This document shows, piece after piece, positions 1 to 7,635 of a DNA stretch of 32,099 nt; position 1 is the first letter of the stretch, and the number at the start of each line of letters is the position of its first letter. The position numbers and the translations under genes are program-made. This DNA comes from a virus. The DNA lies in IMG/VR virus record IMGVR_UViG_3300037189_006680, positions 1-32,099 of that record. One strand, given 5' to 3'. The notes under the pieces were generated by a model. That model searched no databases, was not told the origin of the DNA, and worked only from the letters and a program-made list of their open reading frames with translations.

Positions 1-210
1 ATGGCCACTGGACCTGACGGACAGGCTACCCCGGCTGCACCTGAGCAAGTTGCTATGGCTGAACAAGCCGCTGCCAGCACCCAAGTCCTAGACCCGGCTA
101 TTCTCGATAACCTACGCTTAGGTGAGCAAAAAGTCAGAACACGACTTGTCACCGAGGCTTACGGAACTCGTCTCCCACAGAGACAGGTACCGCAAGATTA
201 TGAGAAATAA
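1..210 (+). CDS. C-terminal end of an upstream virion gene (probably partial)
   Basis: An open frame runs from base 1 to a TAA stop at 208-210 (69 codons). The first codon is ATG, but with no upstream sequence I cannot tell whether it is a true start or an internal Met. The N-terminal part is rich in Ala, Gln and Pro. The last 30 residues are charged and end in VPQDYEK, typical of a C-terminal tail of a structural protein. Its place just before the scaffold and capsid genes suggests the end of a portal or prohead protein, but nothing in the residues proves this. Confidence 0.5.
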   Translation: MATGPDGQATPAAPEQVAMAEQAAASTQVLDPAILDNLRLGEQKVRTRLVTEAYGTRLPQRQVPQDYEK

Positions 211-334
211 TTAGGGTTTAGCACCAAAAAAACAAAAGTGTCAAGTCATACTTGATATTGAAAACCATTGAGTGGTCATACGAGCTACGCACTTAGGTGC
301 ATTTGGAAAACGACCTAGAGAATAAAGGAAATAT

Positions 335-1144
335 ATGAGCACAGCAGAAACCCCATCAGCTGCTGCAGAGGCTTTTGAAGCCGAAGCAGGAGTAACTCCG
401 GTCGTAGTAAGCCCTGACGCTGACGCGTCAACTGCTACGGACACGTCTACCTTCACCCAGGCACAGACCGAGAAGTCATCGAAGTTTTACACTGACGACG
501 ACCTCGCTAAGGTTCGAGCACAGGAGAAGGACAAGCTCTACCCTCAGATCGAGAAGTACAAGGCAGAACTCGAAGAGCTGAAGAAGCTCCGAGACGAAGA
601 AGTCCAGTCTAAGCTCGCTGAGAAAGAGGCCAGAGACGCGGAAGCCCGCGCCAAGGCCGAGGCAGAGATGGACGTTCGAGACCTTCTAAAGCAGAAGGAG
701 CAGGAGTTCAACGAGCAGTTGGAGCGTGAGCGCCAGGAGCGCGAACGCCTATTTGCAACGCTGGAGCGTGAGAAGCAATTTGCTGACATCCAGTCTTTCA
801 AGACAGAAGTTTTGGAAGCTGAGCGGGAAAACATCATTCCCGAACTATTGGATCTTGTAGGCGGAAACACCCGCGAAGAGATCGCACAGAGCATCGAGGG
901 CTTGAAAGAGCGCTCAGCTCGAATCCTGGAGAGTGCTCAAGCAGCAATGCAGAACGCTCGTAAGGAAATGAAGGGAACGAGCGTAACAACTCCTCCCGCC
1001 GGGCCAATGGACATTAATTCGGAGCAACGTAACTACACGGCTGATGAAATCGCAGCCATGCCGATGAACGAATACGCTAAATATCGACAGCGCCTACTGA
1101 GCCCAACAGCTCAGGGACGCTCCCAGGGACTGTTCGGAAACTAA
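335..1144 (+). CDS. Capsid scaffold-like coiled-coil protein
   Basis: This 269-residue protein lies directly upstream of the major capsid gene, where tailed phages encode the scaffold that organises the procapsid. The N-terminus (residues 1-50) is acidic and low in complexity. Residues about 60-165 are almost entirely Lys/Glu/Arg/Leu/Gln and look like a long coiled coil. The C-terminus (about 225-269) contains YTADEIAAMPMNEYAKYRQR, a pattern common at the end of phage scaffold and capsid-assembly proteins. The start has an AAAGGA ribosome site about 5 bases upstream. A role as scaffold is inferred from composition and position; no catalytic protease motif is visible, so it is probably not a protease-scaffold fusion. 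Confidence 0.8.
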   Translation: MSTAETPSAAAEAFEAEAGVTPVVVSPDADASTATDTSTFTQAQTEKSSKFYTDDDLAKVRAQEKDKLYPQIEKYKAELEELKKLRDEEVQSKLAEKEARDAEARAKAEAEMDVRDLLKQKEQEFNEQLERERQERERLFATLEREKQFADIQSFKTEVLEAERENIIPELLDLVGGNTREEIAQSIEGLKERSARILESAQAAMQNARKEMKGTSVTTPPAGPMDINSEQRNYTADEIAAMPMNEYAKYRQRLLSPTAQGRSQGLFGN

Positions 1145-1183
1145 CCCAACCTCAACCACTAAGTCTTTAAGGAGACCCCCACA

Positions 1184-2251
1184 ATGGCATCAGGTATAAC
1201 GGGTACCGGCAATCTAGCCGCAGCCCCTACCTCATACTCGGGTACTAACACCCAGCTAACTCAGGCGATTCAGCAGATCTGGTCAAAGGAAATCCTTTTC
1301 CAGGCTATGCCAATCCTTCGCTTTGAGCAGTTCGCAGTTAAGAAGACAGAACTAGGTGTTGCACCTGGTCTTCAGATTAACTTCCTGCGTTACAACAACC
1401 TCGGAGCAGCTTCACCGCTCGTTGAAGGTGTACGTATGCAGACCAACGCGCTAACCGCACAGCAGTTCTCGATCACCGTTTCGGAGCACGGATACGCACT
1501 TGCTGTATCAGAGCTTCTTCTTAACGCTTCGTTCGACGACGTAATGGCATCGGCTTCGCGTCTTCTAGGTCGCAACATGGCTCTTTACCTAGACAAGTTG
1601 TCACGCGACACTCTATACAGCGCGACTTCAACCATCTATGGTGAGGACCGCTCAGGCCTTGCAGGTGTGAACAACTGGTACGCTTACGGAGTTAACGGCA
1701 CCACCCGTGCTTCGATGACCGGTTCGAACTTCCTAACCCCTCGCACCGTCAAGGATGCAGTTGAGACCCTCTCGACCAAGAACATCCCAAGACTAGGCGA
1801 GACCTACGTTGCGTTCGTTCACCCGCACCAGAGCCGTCGTCTACGCGACAACCCAGAGTTCATTGAAGTAACCAAGTACGCTGCACCTGGTAACTTCATG
1901 CTAGGTGAGATCGGCCGTCTATACGACACCGTATTCATCGAGACTACTCAGGTTCGCCGTACACCTAACGGTGCCGGTACCAACTACACCACCGACACAG
2001 CTGCTGCTTACACAGTAACTCCTGGTGGAGGTTACATCACTCCAAACGACTTTACCGGTAACGGTAGCTCGGACCGCTACGACGCCATCTTCATTGGTGA
2101 CAACGCATTCGGTCACGCTATCTCGCTTCCAGTAGAGCTCCGCGATGGTGGTATTCTAGACTTCGGTCGTGAGCACGACCTTGCTTGGTACTCAATCTTC
2201 GGTCTTGGTCTAATCACTGACCAGGCTGTTGTGATTGCAGAAACCAACTAG
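1184..2251 (+). CDS. Major capsid protein, N4-gp56-like family
   Basis: The 355-residue product resembles the N4-gp56 family of HK97-fold major capsid proteins. It has the N-terminal pattern QQIWSKEILFQAMPILRF (about residues 29-46), then a hydrophobic GLQINFLRYN segment, a central helix region rich in Leu/Ala, and a late segment on loading and tail contacts (RDGGILDFGREHDLAWYSIFG) that is typical of the family C-terminus. The ribosome site is AAGGAGA, and the gene is closely followed by a strong terminator at 2265-2295. Leu codons are mostly CTA and CTT, which suggests a host with abundant tRNA for CTA if, as usual, this is the most highly expressed gene. Confidence 0.88.
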   Translation: MASGITGTGNLAAAPTSYSGTNTQLTQAIQQIWSKEILFQAMPILRFEQFAVKKTELGVAPGLQINFLRYNNLGAASPLVEGVRMQTNALTAQQFSITVSEHGYALAVSELLLNASFDDVMASASRLLGRNMALYLDKLSRDTLYSATSTIYGEDRSGLAGVNNWYAYGVNGTTRASMTGSNFLTPRTVKDAVETLSTKNIPRLGETYVAFVHPHQSRRLRDNPEFIEVTKYAAPGNFMLGEIGRLYDTVFIETTQVRRTPNGAGTNYTTDTAAAYTVTPGGGYITPNDFTGNGSSDRYDAIFIGDNAFGHAISLPVELRDGGILDFGREHDLAWYSIFGLGLITDQAVVIAETN

Positions 2252-2264
2252 TAGTACCCCGATT

Positions 2265-2295
2265 AGTGGGGGGTCAGAAATGGCCCCCCACTTTT
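2265..2295 (+). terminator. Strong intrinsic terminator after the capsid gene
   Basis: AGTGGGGGG at 2265-2273 pairs with CCCCCCACT at 2284-2292, with TC/GG extending the stem and a short A-rich loop; TTTTC follows. It lies 14 bases after the capsid stop codon. It would end or reduce transcription before the next gene and also protect the 3' end of the capsid message. Confidence 0.85.
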
Positions 2296-2330
2296 CACCC
2301 CCCATCAGTTACTAATCAGGAGAATACCCC

Positions 2331-2699
2331 GTGGCTACACAAAAAAAGGCAACCGACTTTACAGGACGTCAGCGCGACAAGCTTGCGCAAGAAAATCTAG
2401 AGGCTATGCAGGAACGCGCTACTGAAATGGCGCTTGCTACTGCAGAAGCAGCTTTCAAGGTTGAGAACGAAATTCTCGACGCAACCAAGCCAAACCTAGT
2501 TGAGACTATCGTAGTAGACGACATCACAACTACAGGCGCAAGCGGCAAGACTGTCGTAATCCGAGTCGCAGAGGACATCGAATCGATGACCCTAGGCGCT
2601 GGCAATTACTACACTTTTAAGGCTGGTCAGAAGTACGAAGTGACCCCAGAGGTCGCAGCTCACCTAGAGCAAAAGGGCTACCTAGCTACTCGTTACTAG
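2331..2699 (+). CDS. Small structural protein following the capsid (head-tail connector or head-associated)
   Basis: This 122-residue protein starts at GTG, with AGGAG about 10 bases upstream. Residues 1-50 are charged and probably helical; residues 55-122 look beta-rich and end in TFKAGQKYEVTPEVAAHLEQ, a segment I recall from small phage head-tail or capsid-associated proteins (...evp..va..L...G). It sits between two intrinsic terminators, so it may be transcribed by readthrough at a lower level than the capsid. No enzymatic motif is visible. The structural role is inferred from position. Confidence 0.6.
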   Translation: MATQKKATDFTGRQRDKLAQENLEAMQERATEMALATAEAAFKVENEILDATKPNLVETIVVDDITTTGASGKTVVIRVAEDIESMTLGAGNYYTFKAGQKYEVTPEVAAHLEQKGYLATRY

Positions 2700-2717
2700 A
2701 CACAGCTTCCTACGACT

Positions 2718-2746
2718 CAGCGGGCCTAGTGCCCGCTGTTTCGTTT
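2718..2746 (+). terminator. Intrinsic terminator
   Basis: A perfect 8-bp stem, CAGCGGGC at 2718-2725 and GCCCGCTG at 2731-2738, closes a 5-base loop (CTAGT) and is followed by TTTCGTTT. It lies 19 bases after the preceding stop codon and marks a second transcription boundary just after the head genes. Confidence 0.85.
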
Positions 2747-2759
2747 ATCCAGACTTTTC

Positions 2760-2787
2760 CTTACATTTAAGGCACCATAGTTATAGT
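2760..2787 (+). promoter_or_regulatory. Candidate sigma70-type promoter before the neck/fibre block
   Basis: CTTACA at 2760-2765 (4 of 6 matches to TTGACA) and TATAGT at 2782-2787 (5 of 6 to TATAAT) are separated by 16 bases. They lie between a terminator and the next start at 2809, where a new promoter would be needed. The predicted leader would be about 15 bases and includes AGGGG at 2797-2801. The -35 match is modest. Confidence 0.45.
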
Positions 2788-2808
2788 GAATCCGTTAGGG
2801 GCTATTAA

Positions 2809-3873
2809 ATGGCAACTCTCTTAGACCTAGTGGCTAAGGTAAGAACTGAACTGAACGACCAGCCTCGTCAGTTCACTAAGTCGTTCACGGGGGACGGCGC
2901 AACTAAAGACTTTGTTCTTGGTTATAAGCCAATCGATGCCAACACTCTTTTAGTTACCTCGGGTAACACAACCCTTACCAACCCAACAACCTACACAGTT
3001 GAGGCCGGGATTGGTGTCGTTCACACTGTAACCGCTCCAGCATCTAACGTAGTTCTTAAGGTAGTTGGTAGCGTTTACCGATACTTCTCTGATGCCGAAA
3101 TTGAGTATTTTGTAAATACTGCTGTAACTCAGCACACCTTTAACCGCACAGACGGCTACGGTCGGCAGATGAACATTAGCATGTTGCCAGAGGTCGAGGT
3201 CTATCCAATAACGATCTTGTCTACAATAGAGGCCCTATACGCTCTGGCAACAGACGCCTCCTTTGATATTGATATCCAAGCCCCAGACGGCGTTACAATC
3301 CCGCGAGCGCAGCGATACAGCCAGCTCATGGGCCTAATTGCTCAACGCCAGGAACAGTACCGCAACATTTGTTCCGCCCTTAACATCGGCCTCTGGCGTA
3401 TCGAAATCGGCGTTCTGCGCCGCGTCAGCAGGACAACAAACAAGCTTGTGCCTGTTTACATGCCGCAAGAGGTTGATGACGCTAGAAAGCCGGAGAGGGT
3501 CTATTTGCAGAACGACCTTACTGGTCGCAGCCCGCTACCTACTACCGTAGGAATCTACGACCTAGTTATTGAAGAAGGCGACAACTTCTCTGTAGTCTTG
3601 GACTTCCCTGACGACACTAACTTTAACGACCTAGTTTGGAAAGCCCAGATCCGTACTTACCCAGGCTCCCCTACTTTGTGGGCAACTATGACCACTGCCG
3701 TTAATAACTCAACGCTAAAGAAGCTCACTATCTCCTTAACTAAGGAACAGACTAAATATCTGCCAGTTCGTTGCTCATGGGACATCCAGGCCACATCAAT
3801 TGCTGACCCTACACAAACTCGTACTTACCTTCGTGGTCAGGTGTTTGTAAACAAGCAGGTGACTGTAGACTAA
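2809..3873 (+). CDS. Neck/head-tail adaptor-like protein with C-terminal Ig-like domain
   Basis: A 354-residue protein. The N-terminal part opens with LLDLVAKVRTELND, the first helix pattern seen in phage connector and neck proteins, and contains a small beta insert (about 25-85) with the fibre-like phrase FTGDGATKDFVLGYKP. Residues 85-215 are helical (YFSDAEIEYFVNTAVTQHTF; ALYALATDASFDIDI). Residues 240-354 form a separate beta-rich domain beginning DLVIEEGDNFSVVLDFPDD, like Ig/BppU-type domains of receptor-binding proteins. It overlaps the collagen-like gene by one base (TAATG). I infer a neck or collar protein that carries the fibres encoded downstream; the head-tail assignment is by position and fold impression. 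Confidence 0.6.
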   Translation: MATLLDLVAKVRTELNDQPRQFTKSFTGDGATKDFVLGYKPIDANTLLVTSGNTTLTNPTTYTVEAGIGVVHTVTAPASNVVLKVVGSVYRYFSDAEIEYFVNTAVTQHTFNRTDGYGRQMNISMLPEVEVYPITILSTIEALYALATDASFDIDIQAPDGVTIPRAQRYSQLMGLIAQRQEQYRNICSALNIGLWRIEIGVLRRVSRTTNKLVPVYMPQEVDDARKPERVYLQNDLTGRSPLPTTVGIYDLVIEEGDNFSVVLDFPDDTNFNDLVWKAQIRTYPGSPTLWATMTTAVNNSTLKKLTISLTKEQTKYLPVRCSWDIQATSIADPTQTRTYLRGQVFVNKQVTVD

Positions 3874-4226
3874 TGGTAGACACAATCATTGTAACTCCGG
3901 CTGCCCCCGTCACTGTAGGGGTGTACTCCGGACAGCCTGGCCCCCCAGGAGCTACTGGTGCTACTGGTGCTACTGGTGCTACTGGTCCTGCTGGACCACA
4001 AGGACCTGCGGGAATTAATGGAACTACACAGGTTATCGCATACACCCATACGCAAAATGCGGTATCCTCTACTTGGAGCATTACACATAATCTGAGTTTC
4101 AAACCTAACGTCTCAACTACGGATTCCTCCGGATTCGGTATGGAGGGAACAGTTAGCTACACGAGCGCTACCACTCTAACTATTGAATTTGGCTTCGGCA
4201 CAACCGGATTTGCGTATCTATCTTAG
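3873..4226 (+). CDS. Collagen-like short fibre protein
   Basis: This 117-residue protein has a short N-terminal strand region (1-18), ten Gly-X-Y triplets at about residues 20-49 (GQPGPPGATGATGATGATG then GPAGPQGPAGIN), and a C-terminal beta domain (about 55-117) with SITHNLSFKPNVSTTDSSG and TTLTIEFGFGTTGFAYL. Collagen-like triplets in phage virions form trimeric fibre shafts and the C-terminal domain is probably the tip or trimerisation knob. The GAT triplets supply Thr in the Y position, which is glycosylated in bacterial collagen-like proteins such as BclA; a glycosyltransferase gene lies 4.5 kb downstream. Start overlaps the previous stop (TAATG). Confidence 0.82.
   Translation: MVDTIIVTPAAPVTVGVYSGQPGPPGATGATGATGATGPAGPQGPAGINGTTQVIAYTHTQNAVSSTWSITHNLSFKPNVSTTDSSGFGMEGTVSYTSATTLTIEFGFGTTGFAYLS
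3948..3983 (+). repeat. Tandem 9-bp repeat coding for Gly-Ala-Thr triplets
   Basis: Four tandem copies of GGNGCTACT (first copy GGA, the rest GGT) encode four Gly-Ala-Thr collagen triplets. Near-perfect codon identity means the unit could expand or contract by slippage, changing fibre shaft length. Confidence 0.9.
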
Positions 4227-4234
4227 GAAAGTAA

Positions 4235-5923
4235 ATGGCCCGTAATTTTTATACCCCAATCAACCTGAATGGTCTTGAACTTCAAGACGCTGCGGTAGGT
4301 AACCTATCGACTACGTCGATCAACGCCATAACTTCGGGAACTGGTCGTATCCAGTATGACTCCACCCTAAACGTCCTTAAGTACCGCGATAACTCGGGCT
4401 GGCAGACTATCTCTACCGGTGGCGGCTCGTTTACCCTCGGTAGCACTAGCATTTCGCTAGGTGGCACAGTTACCACAGTTGCAGGTCTTACTCTTTCAGG
4501 CCCTTCATTTAGCGGCACTATTACTACGCCGCTTACCACTGCTGGTTATGTAACCAATAACGGCAGCGGTGTTCTAGGGTCTGTAACCACAATCCCTAAC
4601 GCTGGCCTTACTAACTCAACTATTTCTGGCGTTTCTCTGGGTGGCACCCTAGGTGCTCTTAGCCTAGGAACCGGCCTTTCTTACGACGCTGGCACTACCT
4701 ACACAGGTGGCACAGCCCGTACACTAAACGTTGCTACTGGCTCTACTTCGACTGCTGGTATTGTCTCCCTAACTGACTCTACTTCGTCTACAAGCACTAC
4801 GACTGCCGCTACCCCAAACAGCGTTAAGTCTGCATACGACTTGGCTAATGCTGCCCTACCAAAAGCTGGTGGCACCATGTCTGGTGCTATCGCTATGGGC
4901 AGCAGCAAGATTACGGGTCTTGGAACCCCTACTGCGTCAGATGATGCGGCTACTAAAGCTTACGTTGACAACGTGTCTCAGGGCCTTAATGTGCACGATG
5001 CTGTTAACTATGCAACTACCGCTGCTCTAGGCACTACCGGTAACCTTGTCGGTGGAACTATTACTACCACTTACGCAAACGGAACTAGCGGCGAGGGCGC
5101 GACCCTTACTATTGCTACTTCGTCTAACTGGACAGCAATCACAATTGACGGCCAGTCGCTCACTGTTACCAACCGTGTGCTTATTAAGAACCAGTCATCC
5201 GCCCTACAGAATGGTATTTATACCGTAACCTCTGTGGGTGCTGTGGGAAATACCACTTCGTTTGTGTTTACCCGTGCAACAGACAACGATCAGGTCCCAG
5301 AACTCGAAGCCGGTGACCTAACTTACGTAATTGCGGGTACTGCAAACGGCGGTAACGGATACGTCCAGACCGCTGTAGTAACCACAGTTGGTAGCTCGTC
5401 GGTTACTTGGTCTCAGTTCTCTGGTTCATCTACCACTCTTGCAGGTGCTGGTCTTACTCCTAACGGAACTAACCCTAACCAAATTGACGTCGGCTCTACA
5501 ACACTTACCGTAACCTCAAACGCCGTCGATCTTGCAACTGTTACTCCAAGCAACTCTGGTTCGGCAAGCGCCGCTACTATCGTAGATGACATAACAGTTG
5601 ACAGCTACGGTCGCGTAACTGGTGTGACTTACACGTCTGTCCCGTTCACCGCCCTGGGTACCACTACCTCTACTGCCACAGCTACAGCCGCTTCTGGAAC
5701 GATTACCTCTGCTCGCCGCGTAACCGGCGTAGGTATTGGTACTGGTACAGCAATGGTTGTAAACCACGGCCTTGGTCAATGGGTACACGCCCAGATCTTT
5801 GACACTAGCGGTAACCTAGTTGAAACTGACGTATTAAACGCCTCTACCAACAGCGGAACTACGACATTTACATTTGCTTCTTCGCAGACCTTGACTGGAT
5901 TCCAGTACGTTATTGTAGGTTAG
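4235..5923 (+). CDS. Long fibre protein
   Basis: A 562-residue Ser/Thr/Gly-rich beta-repeat protein. The N-terminus (MARNFYTPINLNG) and residues 30-80 (GRIQYDSTLNVLKYRDNSGW) resemble fibre attachment segments. About residues 208-245 contain the common tail-fibre motif LPKAGGTMSGAIAMGSSKIT followed by DAATKAYVD. Residues about 250-395 form a domain with NVHDAVNYATTAAL and RVLIKNQSSALQNGIYTV, found in many phage fibres. The last 60 residues (MVVNHGLGQWVHAQIFD...) resemble the C-terminal knob of the collagen-like protein just upstream. It could be a tail, collar or head fibre; its place between capsid and neck genes leaves this open. Confidence 0.8.
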   Translation: MARNFYTPINLNGLELQDAAVGNLSTTSINAITSGTGRIQYDSTLNVLKYRDNSGWQTISTGGGSFTLGSTSISLGGTVTTVAGLTLSGPSFSGTITTPLTTAGYVTNNGSGVLGSVTTIPNAGLTNSTISGVSLGGTLGALSLGTGLSYDAGTTYTGGTARTLNVATGSTSTAGIVSLTDSTSSTSTTTAATPNSVKSAYDLANAALPKAGGTMSGAIAMGSSKITGLGTPTASDDAATKAYVDNVSQGLNVHDAVNYATTAALGTTGNLVGGTITTTYANGTSGEGATLTIATSSNWTAITIDGQSLTVTNRVLIKNQSSALQNGIYTVTSVGAVGNTTSFVFTRATDNDQVPELEAGDLTYVIAGTANGGNGYVQTAVVTTVGSSSVTWSQFSGSSTTLAGAGLTPNGTNPNQIDVGSTTLTVTSNAVDLATVTPSNSGSASAATIVDDITVDSYGRVTGVTYTSVPFTALGTTTSTATATAASGTITSARRVTGVGIGTGTAMVVNHGLGQWVHAQIFDTSGNLVETDVLNASTNSGTTTFTFASSQTLTGFQYVIVG

Positions 5924-5932
5924 ACTTAACCT

Positions 5933-6469
5933 ATGGCAAGGACTATATATACGGACCTTACGGCCACTGGTCGTACATTTACCGCCGCTACCTTCTCAGG
6001 TAACCTTTCTGGAACCATAAACAGCATTACTATCTCCGGCACATCTAGCACAACCATGACGCTGCCTTCTACTACGGCAACTATTGCTAGAACTGACGCG
6101 GCTCAGACCTTTACAGGAGTGCAGACGTTTAATGGAAACGTCATTTACCACATTGCTACAAACGCCCAAACCGCGTCCTACACCCTTGTTTTAGCGGATG
6201 ATGGAAAAATAGTTGAAGTCAGCAACGCATCTGCTAACACCGTGACTATTCCATTGAACTCCGCGGTTGCTTTTCCTGTAGGAACTCAAATTACCGTTAT
6301 TCAAACAGGCGCTGGACAGACAAGCTTTGCAGTTACTGCTGGTGTGACTCTTAACGCTACCCCACAAGCAACCGCAAACACCGCAAAGCTTCGTGCCCAA
6401 TGGTCCTCAGTAACCCTACTCAAGCGTGACACAAATATTTGGGTTGCCATGGGCGATTTGACGTTCTAA
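5933..6469 (+). CDS. Short fibre-like protein
   Basis: This 178-residue protein shares an N-terminal pattern with the long fibre upstream (MAR..YT.L...G). Residues 1-65 are a Ser/Thr-rich shaft-like part (STTMTLPSTTATIARTD), and residues 80-178 look like a compact beta domain common in fibre tips (KIVEVSNASANTVTIPLNSA; VGTQITVIQTGAGQTSF; WSSVTLLKRDTNIWVAMGD). There is no clear ribosome site, so translation probably couples to the gene ending 9 bases before. It is likely a minor fibre or a partner of the long fibre. Confidence 0.7.
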   Translation: MARTIYTDLTATGRTFTAATFSGNLSGTINSITISGTSSTTMTLPSTTATIARTDAAQTFTGVQTFNGNVIYHIATNAQTASYTLVLADDGKIVEVSNASANTVTIPLNSAVAFPVGTQITVIQTGAGQTSFAVTAGVTLNATPQATANTAKLRAQWSSVTLLKRDTNIWVAMGDLTF

Positions 6470-7005
6470 TGGCTATAAGTGGCGGTATTGCCGCGGGAGC
6501 AGGGAAAGAGCCTGACAGGCCTACGTCTGTGTCAGCCACGGCCGGTAATGCCTCAGCAACCGTCTCCTTTACAGCTTCCACCCATAAGGGCAAAGGAAAC
6601 TCAATTGCTACGTATGTAGCTACCTCTTCCCCTACAGGAATAACTGGCACTAGCTCAACTTCACCAGTTACTGTTAACGCTCTGTCTAACGGTACTGCCT
6701 ATACTTTTACTGTTGTAGCCAATGCAACCTACGGGGCTTCAACTATAACTAGTGCGGCATCAGTTGCAAGCAACTCTGTTACCCCAGTAGCCCCAACTAC
6801 CACTACTACCACTACTACCACGACAACTACAACCACCACAACCACCACAACCACTGCGGGAACTACCGCAGCCCCTAACTACAAACGTTGTACTTCTGCC
6901 CAAGTTTCTGTGGGTTGTTGTACGAGCACAAGCTGCTGTGTCGTAGGTGGTGGCGGTGTTTCTTGTGCTACCCCATCTTGTGGTGGTACGCTAACTTGTT
7001 TCTAA
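6469..7005 (+). CDS. FN3-domain protein with poly-Thr linker and Cys-rich C-terminus
   Basis: I place the start at the ATG of the TAATG overlap (6469), giving 178 residues; an in-frame upstream ATG at 6439 is possible but less likely. Residues about 16-108 form one fibronectin type III domain (RPTSVSATAGNASATVSFT... YTFTVVANATYG), common on phage virions. Residues 110-129 are 20 consecutive Thr. The last 38 residues hold eight Cys (141, 150, 151, 156, 157, 166, 171, 177) among Gly, Ser and Thr. The poly-Thr run is a likely O-glycosylation target, and the Cys tail may form disulfides or be modified by the radical SAM enzyme encoded 600 bases downstream. Both ideas are inference from composition and gene order. 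No signal peptide is present. Confidence 0.8.
   Translation: MAISGGIAAGAGKEPDRPTSVSATAGNASATVSFTASTHKGKGNSIATYVATSSPTGITGTSSTSPVTVNALSNGTAYTFTVVANATYGASTITSAASVASNSVTPVAPTTTTTTTTTTTTTTTTTTTTAGTTAAPNYKRCTSAQVSVGCCTSTSCCVVGGGGVSCATPSCGGTLTCF
6796..6855 (+). repeat. ACN codon run (20 Thr)
   Basis: Twenty consecutive Thr codons. All four ACN codons are used (mainly ACT and ACC, with ACA and one ACG), so the tract has been kept for its amino acids rather than being a pure recent microsatellite expansion. Confidence 0.95.
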
Positions 7006-7022
7006 GATGTTAGGATTTATAT

Positions 7023-7412
7023 ATGCTTACTGATGCTGATCTAGAGTTTGTGCACCAAGGCACTAATGGGGTTGCACTAGTTTGGGTTATTGACGAACAG
7101 TGCCTCTATGATTTGCCGCTATCTGTAGAGCACGCGTTTATCTTTCAAGAAGCGGACGAGGTGCTGGACGTATCGGAAGACTACTCAGACCACGACGGCA
7201 TTACAGTGGAGTTCCGTAAAAATGGCGTGACCCTAGAAACCCTGCAGACAGGTGAGTACTTCGGCAGTATTTTGCTAAGTAACCCTTTGGTATTAGACCT
7301 GCATCAGTACCCTTACGGACTGTACGTAAGCTCCCCAGACGCACTATTCCAAAACGGTGAGTTTGTTATACTTGACCACGACGTAACAGGAGAGGACCCT
7401 TTCTATGAGTAA
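7023..7412 (+). CDS. Unknown acidic protein in the fibre-modification region
   Basis: A 129-residue acidic protein with an AGGAT ribosome site 6 bases upstream of its ATG. The pattern alternates short hydrophobic strands and acidic loops (ITVEFRKNGVTLETLQTGEY; PLVLDLHQYPYGLYVSSPDA), suggesting a small all-beta fold. I do not recognise a family. It overlaps the next gene by 8 bases, so it is probably co-translated with the metal-binding protein and the radical SAM enzyme. It could be a virion component or a helper of the modification enzymes. Confidence 0.65.
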   Translation: MLTDADLEFVHQGTNGVALVWVIDEQCLYDLPLSVEHAFIFQEADEVLDVSEDYSDHDGITVEFRKNGVTLETLQTGEYFGSILLSNPLVLDLHQYPYGLYVSSPDALFQNGEFVILDHDVTGEDPFYE

Positions 7413-7635
7413 GAGTCGCTGGGAGCAGTACAAAGAAAAAAATGGCGTTACTCCTCTAGATTTGTTAAACCCTAAAACCATAAAAATTGATCTCACTGCC
7501 GCAACCGCGCGAATGGATATCTGTAAAAGTTGTCCAGAACTTATAGGTCTTACCCACCAGTGCAAAAAGTGTGGGTGCTTCATGGACGTTAAAACTAAGC
7601 TAGAGGCGGCTAAATGCCCTCTCGGCAAGTGGTAG
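7405..7635 (+). CDS. Small Cys-cluster metal-binding protein
   Basis: This 76-residue protein has an N-terminal segment SRWEQYKEKNGVTPLDLLNP, then a Cys cluster CKSCPEL...HQCKKCGCFM...KCPLGKW (CxxC, CxxCxC and a final C). Six Cys in 35 residues fit a zinc ribbon or a small Fe-S site. I recall similar proteins (CKECGCFM..KTKL...CPLGKW) as short conserved proteins of unknown function in marine and freshwater phages. Its first 20 residues resemble those of the radical SAM protein encoded next, with which it overlaps by 22 bases. A carrier, substrate or metal-delivery role for that enzyme is possible but unproven. Confidence 0.78.
   Translation: MSKSRWEQYKEKNGVTPLDLLNPKTIKIDLTAATARMDICKSCPELIGLTHQCKKCGCFMDVKTKLEAAKCPLGKW

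Noticed and set aside
211-334. tRNA or promoter in the first gap (inverted repeat TCAAG-TCATA-CTTGA at 241-255; GCAC-TTAG-GTGC near 286-297)
   Set aside because: The stems are 4-5 bp, no cloverleaf can be drawn, and no pair of good -35 and -10 boxes was found.
6796-6855. Poly-Thr tract as assembly error or simple microsatellite
   Set aside because: All four Thr codons are mixed without a fixed repeat unit, so the tract is coding-selected rather than slippage noise.
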